A stretch of 64,000 bases of DNA, taken from NCBI RefSeq assembly GCF_003353055.1, contig NZ_QKWJ01000033.1:1-64000 (forward strand), in the 5' to 3' direction. This DNA is from Cupriavidus lacunae (GTDB lineage: Bacteria; Pseudomonadota; Gammaproteobacteria; Burkholderiales; Burkholderiaceae). Below the pieces are notes generated by a model. The model worked only from the letters and a program-made list of their open reading frames with translations, made no database searches and had not been told where the DNA came from. The translations under genes and the position numbers were made by a program. Shown in pieces: positions 27,041 to 37,072 of the stretch. Every line of letters starts with the position of its first letter. Positions within the stretch are counted from its first letter, which is position 1.

Positions 27041-28839
27041 TTACGTGCCCCTCGCCTCTGCACCAAGCCTGAATTCAGCAACGGCTTCCGCCAACGTGTA
27101 GGCCTGCTCGTTCAGGAGTGAGGAAGCCGCCGCAGCCTGCTCCACCATCGCGGCGTTCTGCTGCGTTGCCTGCCCCATTTCCTCAACAGCCTGATTGATT
27201 TGAGTGATGCCGGTGGCTTGCTCGCCCATGGACGTGCTGATTTCCGCGATGATCGAAGTCACTCGACGAATGCCGTCAACGATTTCGGTCATGGCCTCAC
27301 CCGCTACTTGAACACGTTGAGCTCCCGACTTGACGCTGACCTCAGACGTCTCGATCAGCGCCTTGATCTCCTTGGCTGCGGTTGCGCATCGATGGGCCAG
27401 GCTACGCACTTCGCTCGCAACCACCGCGAAGCCCTTCCCATGCTCGCCGGCTCGCGCCGCTTCAACTGCTGCATTCAGTGCCAGGATATTGGTCTGAAAG
27501 GCGATGCCATCGATGACGCCAATGATCTCCACGATCCTTGCGGAAGACTGCGCGATGTCGTCCATCGTCGTCACAACATCGGAAACAACCCTGCCACCCC
27601 TCGTTGCTGCCTCACTGGCGGACGTTGCAAGACGTGTGGCCTGTACCGTCGCTTCGGCCGACCTGCTCACCGAGCCAGTCAATTCTGACAGCGCAGCAGC
27701 CGTCTCCTCCAGGTTGCCGGCCGCCATTTCGGTGCGGCGCGACAGATCCTGATTGCCGGCTTCGATATCCCTGGTAGCAATCTTGATGGACTCGCTGCCA
27801 TTGCGAATCCGCAACAACACCCCTCCAAGCTTTTCGACAAAGGTATTGAAGGACGTCGCAATTTGCGTCACCTCGTCACTGCCGATGGCAGGCAGACGCT
27901 GAGTCAGATCCCCGTCACCGGATCCAATCTCATGCATCGCGTCACGCACGCCGGATAGCCGGCGGAAGGCTTGCGCGGTCAGCACGCCGCTCAACGCCGC
28001 AGCGGCGGCTGCCAGCAGCACAATGGCGATGGCCGATGCCTTGATCACGTCGTTCAGGGCTGCGGTGGCTTCGGCCTTGTCGAGAGCAACTACCAGTTGC
28101 CAGTCGGTGCCATGAATAGGCTTGGCGCGCCATCCAGTTCCACCTCAAGTGGCTTCGTCTCTCTCGTCAGTGAGGTCAGCGTTGCCGGCGTCAAAGCCGA
28201 CGACAGCTCAATCGCAGGTTTCCGGACGTACTTCTCCTGGGGGTGTGCCAGGATGTTGCCATCCTTGCCAACCACAAATCCCAGGCTTTCCGGTGTCGGA
28301 TGCACTGCGGCAACGACGTCGCGAACCCCTTCCAGAGACACTACTGCGGATACCACGCCCTCCAATGCGCCATTGCGCAGGATCGGTGCGGCAAACGATA
28401 CAAAGGGCTTGCCGCTTGCTGCATCGGCGTAGGGCGTGGACACAATTTGCCTCGCTGCCGCTACGGTTTCCTTGTACCAGGGGCGGGCGGTCGGATCAAA
28501 GCCTTCCGGCATGTGCTCCTTGCTGGCGACAAAAGACCTGTCCTTCCATCCTGCCGTGGTAACCGGAAATGCGCCGGCTCTTTGCAGTTGGCGAACGATG
28601 CCCTGTGGGTCGCCAGGCGCAATCTGGTCTGCAGCGGCAGCCACCATCGTAGCTTTTGCTGCCACCCACTCATCGAGAGCCAGTGCATGGCCGGCCGCGA
28701 TGGCATCGAGGTTCTGCTGAATCGTTTCGAGGTTGCTGTGACGGACGATGACATACGTCGTACCGGCGGTCAGCGCCAGTGCGGTCACAACGATGCCGGT
28801 GGAAATGACCTGAATCCTGGAGCGAATGGATCGAAGCAT
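27041..28839 (-). pseudogene. methyl-accepting chemotaxis protein split by one frameshift
   Basis: The 5' part (28839 to 28090, 249 codons) encodes a membrane span and a Cache-type sensor (WYKETVAAARQIVSTPYADA). The 3' part (28048 to 27041) encodes the second span, HAMP ([14 protein letters not shown]) and a complete signalling tip ([20 protein letters not shown]). Between them the frame shifts at about 28119-28125: adding one base to the CCAAGCC run restores [20 protein letters not shown], a normal end of the Cache domain. Without that base the sensor stops at TAG after PTGNW. It is either a true recent pseudogene or a base-calling error; the coding sequence is otherwise undecayed. Confidence 0.85.
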
Positions 28840-29408
28840 ACGAGAGGGGATGTCTCAAATGAACAGCGTTCGGGGCTTTGGTGATTGATGGGGCATGAAG
28901 CGGCAGACTCAACGATCTCTATCGGGAGGATCTTGTTGAGTGCCAGCTATGGCTGACAATCCCGTCGGGCATTGTAATTAATAATTACGTTACAGATAAC
29001 CATTTGATTAAAAACATAATTTCATTCCACAGCATGTTGCGAGACGTCTAAACAGGGATCCCGCCAGATGCCAGGATGCCCTCCCCTGCGCGCTCCCTTC
29101 TGACTCAGTAAACGGCCCGACCCAAGCATTGTTTACCCCACTTTCCGGGGGTACGCGCACCGGGGCGGCGAGATGGCCATGCTTGCATGGCGACGTCAGC
29201 GATCGCCTTCGGGAATCTGAGCGGTACTTGCCTTTGCGTGGGCACTGGCGGCGCACCCTATTCACTCCCCCCAAGCTTGCTGCCTCCAAGGCGCGCAGCC
29301 CTGTCCACCAATCTTCGCAATATCGCGTTAAGCCTCCGGAAGCGGATTTGCCAGGGTCACACGCGGATCGCTGGCTCCGCTTATACAGACCTCAAAAAAC
29401 CGGAAAAC
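28840..29408. other. 569-bp interval with an AT-rich core
   Basis: The stretch at about 28975-29030 (ATTAATAATTACGTTACAG and on) is far richer in A+T than the rest of the window and probably carries the promoter of the chemoreceptor gene. No convincing gene lies here. Frames that read into the CAP gene from upstream lack protein character. Confidence 0.45.
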
Positions 29409-30419
29409 GTGAAAAAGCGTCTCTTCGCAGTCGCCGCGATGTCTGCATTCGTCGCGGTCAGCTCCAGCATTGGTACCGCTGGTGCCACCCCTCCAACCAT
29501 CGCCTCAATCACGCCACGCACGCGGACCATCGGGAAGGAGCCGTTTTCTTCTGGTCCCACCGCGATCGCGCCCAGATCCACCTACTCCAGAACCGACCCG
29601 CGCCTCGAGTTCTTCAATGCGCTCAACGCCCTGCGCGTCGCAATGGGTGTAGGCGCGTTGCGGCAGGACGCCGCCCTGGACGCTGCGGCGGAAAACCACC
29701 TTGAGTATATGAAGTTCAATGCGGTGATGAGCCACACGGAGATCCCGGGGAATCCTGGTTTCACAAGCGCCGATCCGTACCAGCAAGTGCTTGCTGTCGG
29801 CGGTTCGCATCGGCAATGGGTTGGGCAGAATGCTTATAGCGGCGAGCTTGCCCGCTGCCTTGGTGCGATGACGAACTCGGTTTACCACCTGCAAGGGATT
29901 ACCAGCAACCAGGAAACCATCGGCCTGGCCATGCATGACAACTACTGCGTGGCGAACTTTGGTGTGATGACCGCGGCCGGAGCCGGCGGCTATGGCCTCG
30001 CCCAATGGGGCGGCCAACAACTGCCCCCCGGCACTGGCGCCCACTACCCAGCCGCCAATACCAAAGTCCTCGGCCTGTTCATTCCTGCTGACGAGATCCC
30101 GAACCCAGCGCCGGATCTGGCCAGAGCCGGTCCCCCGATCATGTTCCGCGTCAACGTTGAAAAGCCATCTGACGTGCTGACGGTCTCGAACTTCATCCTG
30201 ACGGGACCTGGCGGCAACTCCGTGCCCGCACGCATCCTGGTGCCTGCTGAATCCAGGCCCGGTTCGCTTGCTTCGGCTATCGAAGACGCGAGCCTGTATC
30301 GAGGCGTGGTATTTCTGCTCCCCACGCAGCCCATCGCTGCCGGCACCTACACAGCGACTTTCGCCGGTGCGCGGAATGGCGTGGCGATCAACAAGTCCTG
30401 GAGCTTTACGGCGTACTGA
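29409..30419 (+). CDS. exported CAP/SCP-domain protein
   Basis: A 336-residue protein. From a GTG at 29409 it has a signal peptide (KKRLFAVAAMSAFVAVSSS, cut near TAGA). A CAP (SCP/PR-1/antigen 5) domain follows, at about residues 65-225: RLEFFNALNALRVAMGVGAL, ENHLEYMKFNAVMSHTEI. The C-terminal part looks like an Ig-like or surface domain (PPIMFRVNVEKPSDVLTVSN). The histidine and glutamate of the CAP cavity are present in AENHLEY and SHTE. The GTG start has a poor ribosome site, and longer in-frame starts exist, but only this start gives a clean signal peptide. Confidence 0.75.
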   Translation: MKKRLFAVAAMSAFVAVSSSIGTAGATPPTIASITPRTRTIGKEPFSSGPTAIAPRSTYSRTDPRLEFFNALNALRVAMGVGALRQDAALDAAAENHLEYMKFNAVMSHTEIPGNPGFTSADPYQQVLAVGGSHRQWVGQNAYSGELARCLGAMTNSVYHLQGITSNQETIGLAMHDNYCVANFGVMTAAGAGGYGLAQWGGQQLPPGTGAHYPAANTKVLGLFIPADEIPNPAPDLARAGPPIMFRVNVEKPSDVLTVSNFILTGPGGNSVPARILVPAESRPGSLASAIEDASLYRGVVFLLPTQPIAAGTYTATFAGARNGVAINKSWSFTAY

Positions 30420-30647
30420 TCAGCATCTTCCGCGTCCAGGGAGGCCGCGAATGCAACAAGCGTTGCGGCCAGTCGTCTTGAGGATCTTGTGGACTGCCCC
30501 GGGATTTTCCTACCGGGTACGGCGGCCGCCCGTCGATCGCGGTCGTCGCCTGCCGGCCAGGAGCGGACCTTCCGCAGTGGCTGCAAATCCTTGACAATTT
30601 ACAGGCTGAAGACGTGGGCGAATCGCGTTGACCGTGGCCGGCTTGCC

Positions 30648-31085
30648 TTAAGGCAACAGAACCTTCTTCATTGATGGTGCGGGGTGTAGCACATAGTTCT
30701 CTCGCTCATAGAACGGAACGGCGTCCGGCCGCGCGTCAAGAAATATCGCGGTCATACCACGAGCACGGGCGTCGGCTTCGGCATATTCCATCAAGGATCG
30801 GCCAACACCACTCCCTCGGCCCGTCGCATCCACCACGAGGTCATCGATGTGAAGGTGTGCCCCGCGCGCCAAGGTGTGGACGGGTCTCATGCCTATCACT
30901 CCGATAATCTTCCCATCATGGAATGCTGCCACAAGCTCGTAGCCCGAGTACGATTGCAGGCGGGTCCGCTCCAGGAATTCGGGTTCTTCAAGGGACCGAA
31001 GTTGAGCGATGACAGGGTATGCCTGCATCCATTCGGGCGGCGACAGCCTTCTAATTTCCAACCTGCTGCAGCGATGTTCAGTCAT
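30648..31085 (-). CDS. GNAT-family N-acetyltransferase
   Basis: A 145-residue GNAT protein. The acetyl-CoA loop is VVDATGRGSGVGRSLMEYAE, and the last strand is DAVPFYERENYVL, both typical. The substrate is unknown. It stands alone, convergent with the CAP gene. Confidence 0.88.
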   Translation of the reverse strand: MTEHRCSRLEIRRLSPPEWMQAYPVIAQLRSLEEPEFLERTRLQSYSGYELVAAFHDGKIIGVIGMRPVHTLARGAHLHIDDLVVDATGRGSGVGRSLMEYAEADARARGMTAIFLDARPDAVPFYERENYVLHPAPSMKKVLLP

Positions 31086-31489
31086 GGCTCAAGTCGATCC
31101 TCACTCGAAAAATCCAGATTGTTGCACGGAGCCGAGTAGCGAGGTTCTCGATGGGTTGGGCATTCGAAGGTCCGCTTCCGAGGATAACGACTGGCGGCTC
31201 CGGGTCGGCAAGAGACGCCCCCTAGTGCGCAGGCCAAAGTTGCATCTCGACCGAAGAATGCCGTGCTGATATAGGGGCGCCGCCATGCATAGCCACTGGA
31301 TGGGTCGGTCGCACCGAGATTTTCGATGACGGAACTGGCCTTAAAAGCCGTCACTCGCGATCGGCTGGTTGGCCAAGGCCCAGGACGGCACCGATTGAGG
31401 CTGGAACAGCCATCCCCTCAGACCTGAGCGGGTCAAGAAACTCATTGAACCATGAGGCGCTCTGGTCGCTCCCGCGCATGGGCAATGCC
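31086..31489. other. 404-bp interval without a recognisable gene
   Basis: Only unconvincing short frames are seen. One minus-strand frame at 31351-31489 (ending LGQPADRE) has somewhat protein-like composition and may be gene debris, but I cannot assign it. Confidence 0.35.
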
Positions 31490-32968
31490 TCACAGGCTAG
31501 CGGCACGAAGTGCAAGCCCAGACCCTTTGGATGCGGCCGGCAGGACAAAGCAAAGCGTGGTTCCCACCGGGCTATCGACCAGTCGCGCCTGGCTGCCATT
31601 GAGTTGCAGCATACGCTGCACGATCAAGAGTCCGAGGCCCCCGCCACGGTGTGCACCACCCGACGGGAACGGACGCTGGAAGATCGACTCGCGCAAGGCC
31701 GGCGGTATGCCAGGGCCGGTATCGCGGACCGTGACTGCCACTTTGCCGTCCTGAGCGGCCAGGTCCACCTCCACGGTACCGCCGGCCGGCGTATGGCGGA
31801 TGGCGTTGTCGAGCAGATTGGTCAGCACGCGCTCGATCATCCCGAGGTCGGCCCTCACAGCGGGCAAGACCGGCGGCACCCCGGCGCGCAACTGAAGCTG
31901 CTTGGCCTCGGCCGGCAAGGCGAACTTCTCAAGTACGTCCTGGGCCAGGTCCACCATTGAAAAGTCCTCCGGCGCCGCCTGCACCATGCCGTGTTCGAGG
32001 CGTGCAAGTTCAAACAGCGCCTGTGCCAGTCTGCCGACTTTAGCGCTCTGGGCCAGGGCAATATCCAGATAGCGCTGGCGATCCTCTCTGCTGAGCACGT
32101 CGGCCTTCAGCGACAGCGTTTCCAGATAGCCGTGCAGTGAGGTCAGCGGCGTACGCAGGTCGTGCGAGATATTGGCAACCATATCGCGCCGCTCCTGGTC
32201 CTGCTGCGCGAGCGCGCGCCACTGCGTGTCGATGCGGCCGGCCATCTGGGAGAAAGCGGCATCCAGCGCGGCAATCTCGTCGCCTGACGTGGACTCCGGC
32301 GGACGATCGGCGCGGACCACGTGCCCACCGCCCGAATCGAACTGGCTGATCCGCAGCGTCAGGCGCTTTAGCGGGCGTGTGATCAGGGCGAACGCGGCAA
32401 GTCCGGCGGCCAGGCCGAGCGCAGCCACCAGCGCCATCGACCACAACGTCGTCCGCATCACTGCATTGCGCGACGCCTGCGCGGCCAGCTTGTCATGCGC
32501 CTCGCCCTGCAACACCACATAGATGTAGCCCCCCTGCCGCAATGGCGCGGCACTGAATACCTTGCGAGCCGAAGCGCTGCGCGGATCGTCGCCGAGGATC
32601 GGCAATGCCCCACCGCCGATAAGTTTCTTCACGGGTGCCAGATCGACACGGTCCCGCACCAGATGTCCGGCCGGCGCGTCATGCCCGTGGATACGCCCCT
32701 GGTCATCGAGCAGATAGACCTCGACGCTTGGATTGACCACCATTAGCTCGCCGAACAGCCTGCGCAGCGCCACCGGTTCGAGCGCGCTCTGGTCTTCGCG
32801 CAATGCCATGCGCGCGATGTAGGCGGCCAGTCCACGCGAGATATCCTGGACCACCTCCTTCTCGTGCATCGCATTGGCGCGCACCTGCAGCCACGCCGAG
32901 GCGCCGCAGCAGGCCAGCAGCAAGGCCGCGAAGACGCCCGCCAGCTTCTGGGTCAGGGAAAGGTTCAC
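31490..32968 (-). CDS. sensor histidine kinase of the msr locus
   Basis: A 492-residue membrane kinase. Span 1 is at about 8-27 (LAGVFAALLLACCGASAW), the periplasmic sensor at 28-172, span 2 at about 175-196, and HAMP follows. The H-box is VANISHDLRTPLTSLHGY with His269. The N-box is VLTNLLDNAIRHTP, and the ATP lid is DTGPGIPPALRE with GGGLGLLIVQRML. It starts with GTG at 32968, overlapping the response-regulator stop by four bases (GTGA). The pair faces away from msrB, so it probably senses envelope oxidation or a related stress; that is inference. Confidence 0.9.
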   Translation of the reverse strand: MNLSLTQKLAGVFAALLLACCGASAWLQVRANAMHEKEVVQDISRGLAAYIARMALREDQSALEPVALRRLFGELMVVNPSVEVYLLDDQGRIHGHDAPAGHLVRDRVDLAPVKKLIGGGALPILGDDPRSASARKVFSAAPLRQGGYIYVVLQGEAHDKLAAQASRNAVMRTTLWSMALVAALGLAAGLAAFALITRPLKRLTLRISQFDSGGGHVVRADRPPESTSGDEIAALDAAFSQMAGRIDTQWRALAQQDQERRDMVANISHDLRTPLTSLHGYLETLSLKADVLSREDRQRYLDIALAQSAKVGRLAQALFELARLEHGMVQAAPEDFSMVDLAQDVLEKFALPAEAKQLQLRAGVPPVLPAVRADLGMIERVLTNLLDNAIRHTPAGGTVEVDLAAQDGKVAVTVRDTGPGIPPALRESIFQRPFPSGGAHRGGGLGLLIVQRMLQLNGSQARLVDSPVGTTLCFVLPAASKGSGLALRAASL

Positions 32969-33708
32969 GATGCCGCTCCGGTGTCGGCAGCCTCGCCAGC
33001 GTGAGGATCGGCGACGAAGCGATAGCCGCGGCGCCAGACTGTCAGGATGCGCCGGGGCTGGGCGGGATCGGCCTCGATCTTGGTGCGCAGCCGGTTGATA
33101 TGGGTGTTGACGGTGTGCTCGTAGCCTTCGTGCTGGTAGCCCCACACCGCGTTGAGCAGATCCATGCGCGAGAACACCTTGCCGGGATTGCGCGCAAAGA
33201 AGTACAGCAGGTCGAACTCGCGCGGGGTGAGGTCGAGCCGCCGGCCATCGACCACGGCCTCGCGGGCGAGTGGATCGACGCTCAGGCCAGCCAGTTCGAG
33301 GCTGCCGACATCGGCCCGCACGTCGCGCGCCATCGCTTCTACGCGGCGCAGCAGCGCCTTGACCCGCGCCACCAGTTCCAGCATCGAAAAAGGCTTGGCG
33401 AGGTAGTCGTCGGCACCGAGTTCGAGCCCAAGCACGCGATGGACTTCGCTGGAACGCGCACTGGTGATGATGATGGGCGTGTAGCGGGTCATGGCGCGCG
33501 CGCGGCGGCAGATCTCCAGGCCGTCCACGCCGGGCAGCATCAGATCCAACACCAGGGCATCCCAACCGCCCTGCTCCAGCAGCCGCAGTCCTTCCGCGCC
33601 GTCCGCACTATGGACGACCTCATAGCGCTCATCGCGCAGATGGATGGCGAGGACGTTGGCAATGCCGACGTCGTCCTCGACGAGAAGGATGCGTTTGGGG
33701 CGGTCCAT
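32965..33708 (-). CDS. OmpR-family response regulator of the msr locus
   Basis: A 247-residue regulator. The receiver domain has the acidic pair in VEDD, the phosphoacceptor Asp55 in LVLDLMLPG and the conserved lysine in YLAKPFS. The C-terminal winged helix has LTPREFDLLYFFARNPG and VNTHINRLRTKIE. The ATG at 33708 begins MDRPKRILLV. It is divergent from msrB across a 140-bp gap and translationally coupled to the kinase. Confidence 0.92.
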   Translation of the reverse strand: MDRPKRILLVEDDVGIANVLAIHLRDERYEVVHSADGAEGLRLLEQGGWDALVLDLMLPGVDGLEICRRARAMTRYTPIIITSARSSEVHRVLGLELGADDYLAKPFSMLELVARVKALLRRVEAMARDVRADVGSLELAGLSVDPLAREAVVDGRRLDLTPREFDLLYFFARNPGKVFSRMDLLNAVWGYQHEGYEHTVNTHINRLRTKIEADPAQPRRILTVWRRGYRFVADPHAGEAADTGAAS

Positions 33709-33848
33709 GGCGCAGTGGTGACTCGGAGTTGGCTCTATTGTGCAGAAATCTGCCAGAGCAGTTATCACGAATTGTTTAAGGTTTGGCGAGGACTCCGATA
33801 CGGGCAGGCGCCTACCATCCGGATACCACTTCGAGTCTGGAGTTCACC

Positions 33849-34379
33849 ATGCGTATCACGAGACGCTTCCTGCTATCGGGCGGCACGCTGACCGCGGCGC
33901 TGGCCGCCGTGGGCGGCTGGCGACTGCTGAACGCCGAGTCCCTGGCGGGCGAAGACGGCAAAGCCACGGCGAAGCCACCCGAGACCTTCGAATTTACGCT
34001 GACAGACGCCGAATGGCGCAAAAAGCTCAGCCCGAGCCAGTATGCCGTGTTGCGCCAGGAAGGCACGGAACGGCCCTTCAGCAGCCCGCTCAACGACGAG
34101 CATCGCAAGGGCATCTTCTCGTGCGCGGGCTGCCAGCTCGCGCTGTTCTCGTCGGCCACCAAGTTCGACAGCGGCACCGGCTGGCCAAGCTTCTGGGCGC
34201 CCCTGGCCGATGCCGTGGGCACCACGGACGACCGCTCCTTCGGCATGGTGCGCAGGGCTGTGCATTGCCACCGCTGCGGCGGCCACCTGGGCCATGTGTT
34301 CGACGATGGTCCCAAGCCGACCGGCCTGCGCTACTGCATGAACGGCGTGGCCATGACCTTCCGCCCGGCTTCTGCCTGA
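33849..34379 (+). CDS. msrB: exported peptide-methionine (R)-S-oxide reductase
   Basis: A 176-residue MsrB with a twin-arginine leader (RITRRFLLSGG). It has the zinc cysteines C92/C95 (CAGC) and C140/C143 (CHRC), and the catalytic Cys163 in RYCMNGVAM. KFDSGTGWPSF is the substrate-binding signature. The leader predicts action in the periplasm, reducing the R-diastereomer of methionine sulfoxide. It is the first gene of msrB-dipZ-msrA and lies opposite the two-component genes. Confidence 0.92.
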   Translation: MRITRRFLLSGGTLTAALAAVGGWRLLNAESLAGEDGKATAKPPETFEFTLTDAEWRKKLSPSQYAVLRQEGTERPFSSPLNDEHRKGIFSCAGCQLALFSSATKFDSGTGWPSFWAPLADAVGTTDDRSFGMVRRAVHCHRCGGHLGHVFDDGPKPTGLRYCMNGVAMTFRPASA

Positions 34380-34437
34380 TTTGCGCCGCATTTGTCTCGA
34401 ATTCCTGCCTGCCTCCTGCCTGATCGGACCCATCGCC

Positions 34438-36276
34438 ATGCTGCTCCTGATTCTTTCCTACCTTGGGGGTGCGCTCACGATCCTAAGCCCCTGCATCCTG
34501 CCGGTCCTGCCGTTCGTCTTCGCGCGCGCCGACCAGCCCTTCGTGCGCAGTGGCCTGCCACTGCTGGCCGGGATGGGCGTCACCTTCGCCGGCGTGGCCA
34601 CGCTGGCCGCCGTCGGCGGTAGCTGGGTCGCCCAGGCCAACCAGTACGGACGCTGGCTGGCGATCGTGCTGCTGGCCGTGTTCGGCCTGACACTGCTGCT
34701 GCCGGGGCTGGCCGAGCGGCTGACACGCCCGCTGGTCGATGCGGGCAGCCGCCTGTCGAACTTCGCCCAGACCGACGGCCGCACGAGCCGCCCCGCCTCG
34801 TCCTTCCTGCTTGGCATCGCCACCGGCTTGCTGTGGGCCCCGTGCGCCGGCCCGATCCTGGGCCTGGTGCTGACCGGCGCGGCGCTGCAGGGCGCGAGCT
34901 TCGGCACCACCCTGCTGCTGCTGGCGTATGCAGCCGGTGCGGCAACCTCGCTGGCCATCGCACTGCTGATCGGCGGGCGCGTGTTTGCCACAATGAAGCG
35001 CTCGCTCGGTGCCGGCGAATGGATACGGCGCGGCATCGGCGCGGCGATGCTGGCCGGCGTCGGCGCGATTGCGCTGGGACTGGATACCGGCGTGCTGACG
35101 CAGATCTCGACGGTGGCCACGGGCGGGCTCGAACAGCGGCTGGTCGACAAGCTCTCACCCAGGGGCAATGGCGGCGGCGCCACGGCAATGCCGGCGGAAC
35201 CGACCATCATGTCCGGAAAGCCTGCCCAGGATGGCTCGATGATGATGCGCGCCGCGGACCACCCGGCCGCACTGCCCGTGGAAGGCCGCTTCCCAGGCCT
35301 CGACGGTGCGGTGCAATGGCTCAACTCGCCACCGCTCAGTGCCGAAGCGCTGCGTGGCAAGGTCGTACTGGTCGATTTCTGGACCTACTCGTGCATCAAC
35401 TGCCTGCGCACCCTGCCTTATGTGAAGGCCTGGGCCGAGAAGTATCGTGACCAGGGCCTGGTCGTGGTCGGCGTGCATGCGCCTGAGTTCGCCTTCGAGC
35501 GCAATATCGACAACGTCCGCAAAGCTGCGCGCGACCTCGGCGTGACCTACCCGGTCGCCATCGACAACAACTACGCGATCTGGCGCGCTTTCGGCAACAA
35601 CTACTGGCCGGCGCACTACTTTATCGATGCCCAGGGACGCGTGCGTTTCCATCACTTCGGCGAAGGCGAGTACGAAAAATCGGAGGCCGTGATCCGCCAG
35701 TTGCTGGCGGAAGCCGGGCACCCGGACGTGGCCAAAGTGGCGATGGCCGAGACCAGCCCGGATGCCAATGCCATCCGGCAGACGGTGACGGCACAAGGCG
35801 TGGAAATGGCTGCCGACAAGGACGCCATGCGTTCTCCGGAGACCTATGTCGGCTATGCGCGCGCCGAGAATTTCGTATCCGCCGGCGGCGCCAGGCAGGA
35901 TCAGTCCAAGGATTACAGTGCGCCCGCGGAGCTTGCACTCAATCAATGGGGCCTGGCCGGCAACTGGAAGGTCAGAGAGGAAGAGGCGACCCTGGAGCGC
36001 GTCAGTGGACGCATCGTCTATCGCTTCCACGCACGCGACCTGCACCTCGTGCTCGGCCCGTCGCCGGATGGCAAGCCCGTTCGCTTTCGCGTGACGATCG
36101 ACGGCAAGGCCCCGGGCACCTCGCACGGCACCGACGTGGCTGCCGACGGCAGCGGCACGGTGACGGAGCAACGCCTCTATCAACTGGTCCGCCAGGGCGG
36201 CGACATCCGCGACCGGACCTTCACCATCGAATTCCTCGATCCCGGCGTGCAGGCCTTTGCCTTCACGTTCGGCTGA
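34438..36276 (+). CDS. dipZ-like: DipZ-like membrane thiol conduit (CcdA + thioredoxin + C-terminal domain)
   Basis: A 612-residue fusion. Residues 1-215 are a CcdA/DsbD-like membrane domain with the two redox cysteines C19 (SPCILPVLP) and C136 (WAPCAGPIL). Residues about 280-430 are a periplasmic TlpA-type thioredoxin domain with C319-INC-C322 (FWTYSCINCLRTLPY). The remainder (about 470-612) resembles the sugar-binding-like tail of mycobacterial DipZ. It should carry electrons from cytosolic thioredoxin across the membrane. Its place between msrB and msrA makes the exported Msr enzymes the likely clients. The ATG at 34438 starts the first span. Confidence 0.9.
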   Translation: MLLLILSYLGGALTILSPCILPVLPFVFARADQPFVRSGLPLLAGMGVTFAGVATLAAVGGSWVAQANQYGRWLAIVLLAVFGLTLLLPGLAERLTRPLVDAGSRLSNFAQTDGRTSRPASSFLLGIATGLLWAPCAGPILGLVLTGAALQGASFGTTLLLLAYAAGAATSLAIALLIGGRVFATMKRSLGAGEWIRRGIGAAMLAGVGAIALGLDTGVLTQISTVATGGLEQRLVDKLSPRGNGGGATAMPAEPTIMSGKPAQDGSMMMRAADHPAALPVEGRFPGLDGAVQWLNSPPLSAEALRGKVVLVDFWTYSCINCLRTLPYVKAWAEKYRDQGLVVVGVHAPEFAFERNIDNVRKAARDLGVTYPVAIDNNYAIWRAFGNNYWPAHYFIDAQGRVRFHHFGEGEYEKSEAVIRQLLAEAGHPDVAKVAMAETSPDANAIRQTVTAQGVEMAADKDAMRSPETYVGYARAENFVSAGGARQDQSKDYSAPAELALNQWGLAGNWKVREEEATLERVSGRIVYRFHARDLHLVLGPSPDGKPVRFRVTIDGKAPGTSHGTDVAADGSGTVTEQRLYQLVRQGGDIRDRTFTIEFLDPGVQAFAFTFG

Positions 36277-36302
36277 GTCAAACACTTCCAGAGAGGCTGA
36301 CC

Positions 36303-37037
36303 ATGAAAGTCATCGCAATGCTGCAACGCTGGACCCGCCCCACCACCGCCAAGCTTGCCGGACTGGCGATGCTGGCGGCACTGGTTGCCGGCGTCGCCAG
36401 GCCAGTGCTATCCGCCGAAGCCGCAGTGAAGATCCCCGCCCCAAGCGTCGACGAAAAGCCGGGCGCCAGCCGCAGCCAGACCGCGGTTTTCGCGGGCGGC
36501 TGCTTTTGGGGCGTGCAAGGGGTGTTCGAGCATGTACGCGGCGTGACGCGCGTGACATCCGGCTACGCCGGCGGCGCGGCGAGCACCGCGCAATATGAGC
36601 GGGTGGGCACCGGCTCGACCGGTCACGCCGAATCGGTCGAGATCCGGTACGACCCCGCGCAGATCAGCTACGGCAAGCTGCTGCAGATCTTCTTCTCGGT
36701 CGCGCATAATCCCACCCAACTGAACTACCAGGGTCCAGACCACGGTACTCAGTATCGCTCGGCGATCTTCCCGCTGACGCCGGAGCAGCGGTCCATCGCC
36801 CAGGCGTATATCGCCCAGCTCGATGGCGCCAGGGCCTATCGGGCGCCCATCGTGACCCGCATCGAAGACTACAAGGGCTTCTATGCCGCCGAGGACTATC
36901 ACCAGGACTTCCTGGTCAATAATCCCACCTATCCGTACATCGTAATCAACGACCTGCCGAAGATCGCCAGCCTGAAGGCAATGTTCCCGGAGCTCTATCG
37001 GAATGATGCGGTGCTTGTCACGAAGGGGGCAAGCTAG
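36303..37037 (+). CDS. msrA: membrane-anchored or exported peptide-methionine (S)-S-oxide reductase
   Basis: A 244-residue MsrA with an N-terminal hydrophobic segment (LAGLAMLAALVAGVARPVL) that is a signal or anchor. The catalytic motif GGCFWG carries Cys67, and EDYHQDFL and HNPTQLNYQGPDHGTQYRS are intact. Together with MsrB it covers both sulfoxide diastereomers. The usual C-terminal resolving cysteines are not visible, so it may be recycled directly by the DipZ thioredoxin domain; this is inference. Confidence 0.92.
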   Translation: MKVIAMLQRWTRPTTAKLAGLAMLAALVAGVARPVLSAEAAVKIPAPSVDEKPGASRSQTAVFAGGCFWGVQGVFEHVRGVTRVTSGYAGGAASTAQYERVGTGSTGHAESVEIRYDPAQISYGKLLQIFFSVAHNPTQLNYQGPDHGTQYRSAIFPLTPEQRSIAQAYIAQLDGARAYRAPIVTRIEDYKGFYAAEDYHQDFLVNNPTYPYIVINDLPKIASLKAMFPELYRNDAVLVTKGAS

Positions 37038-37072
37038 ATTGAATTCATGGTACCGGTCGCGACGCGCCTTCG

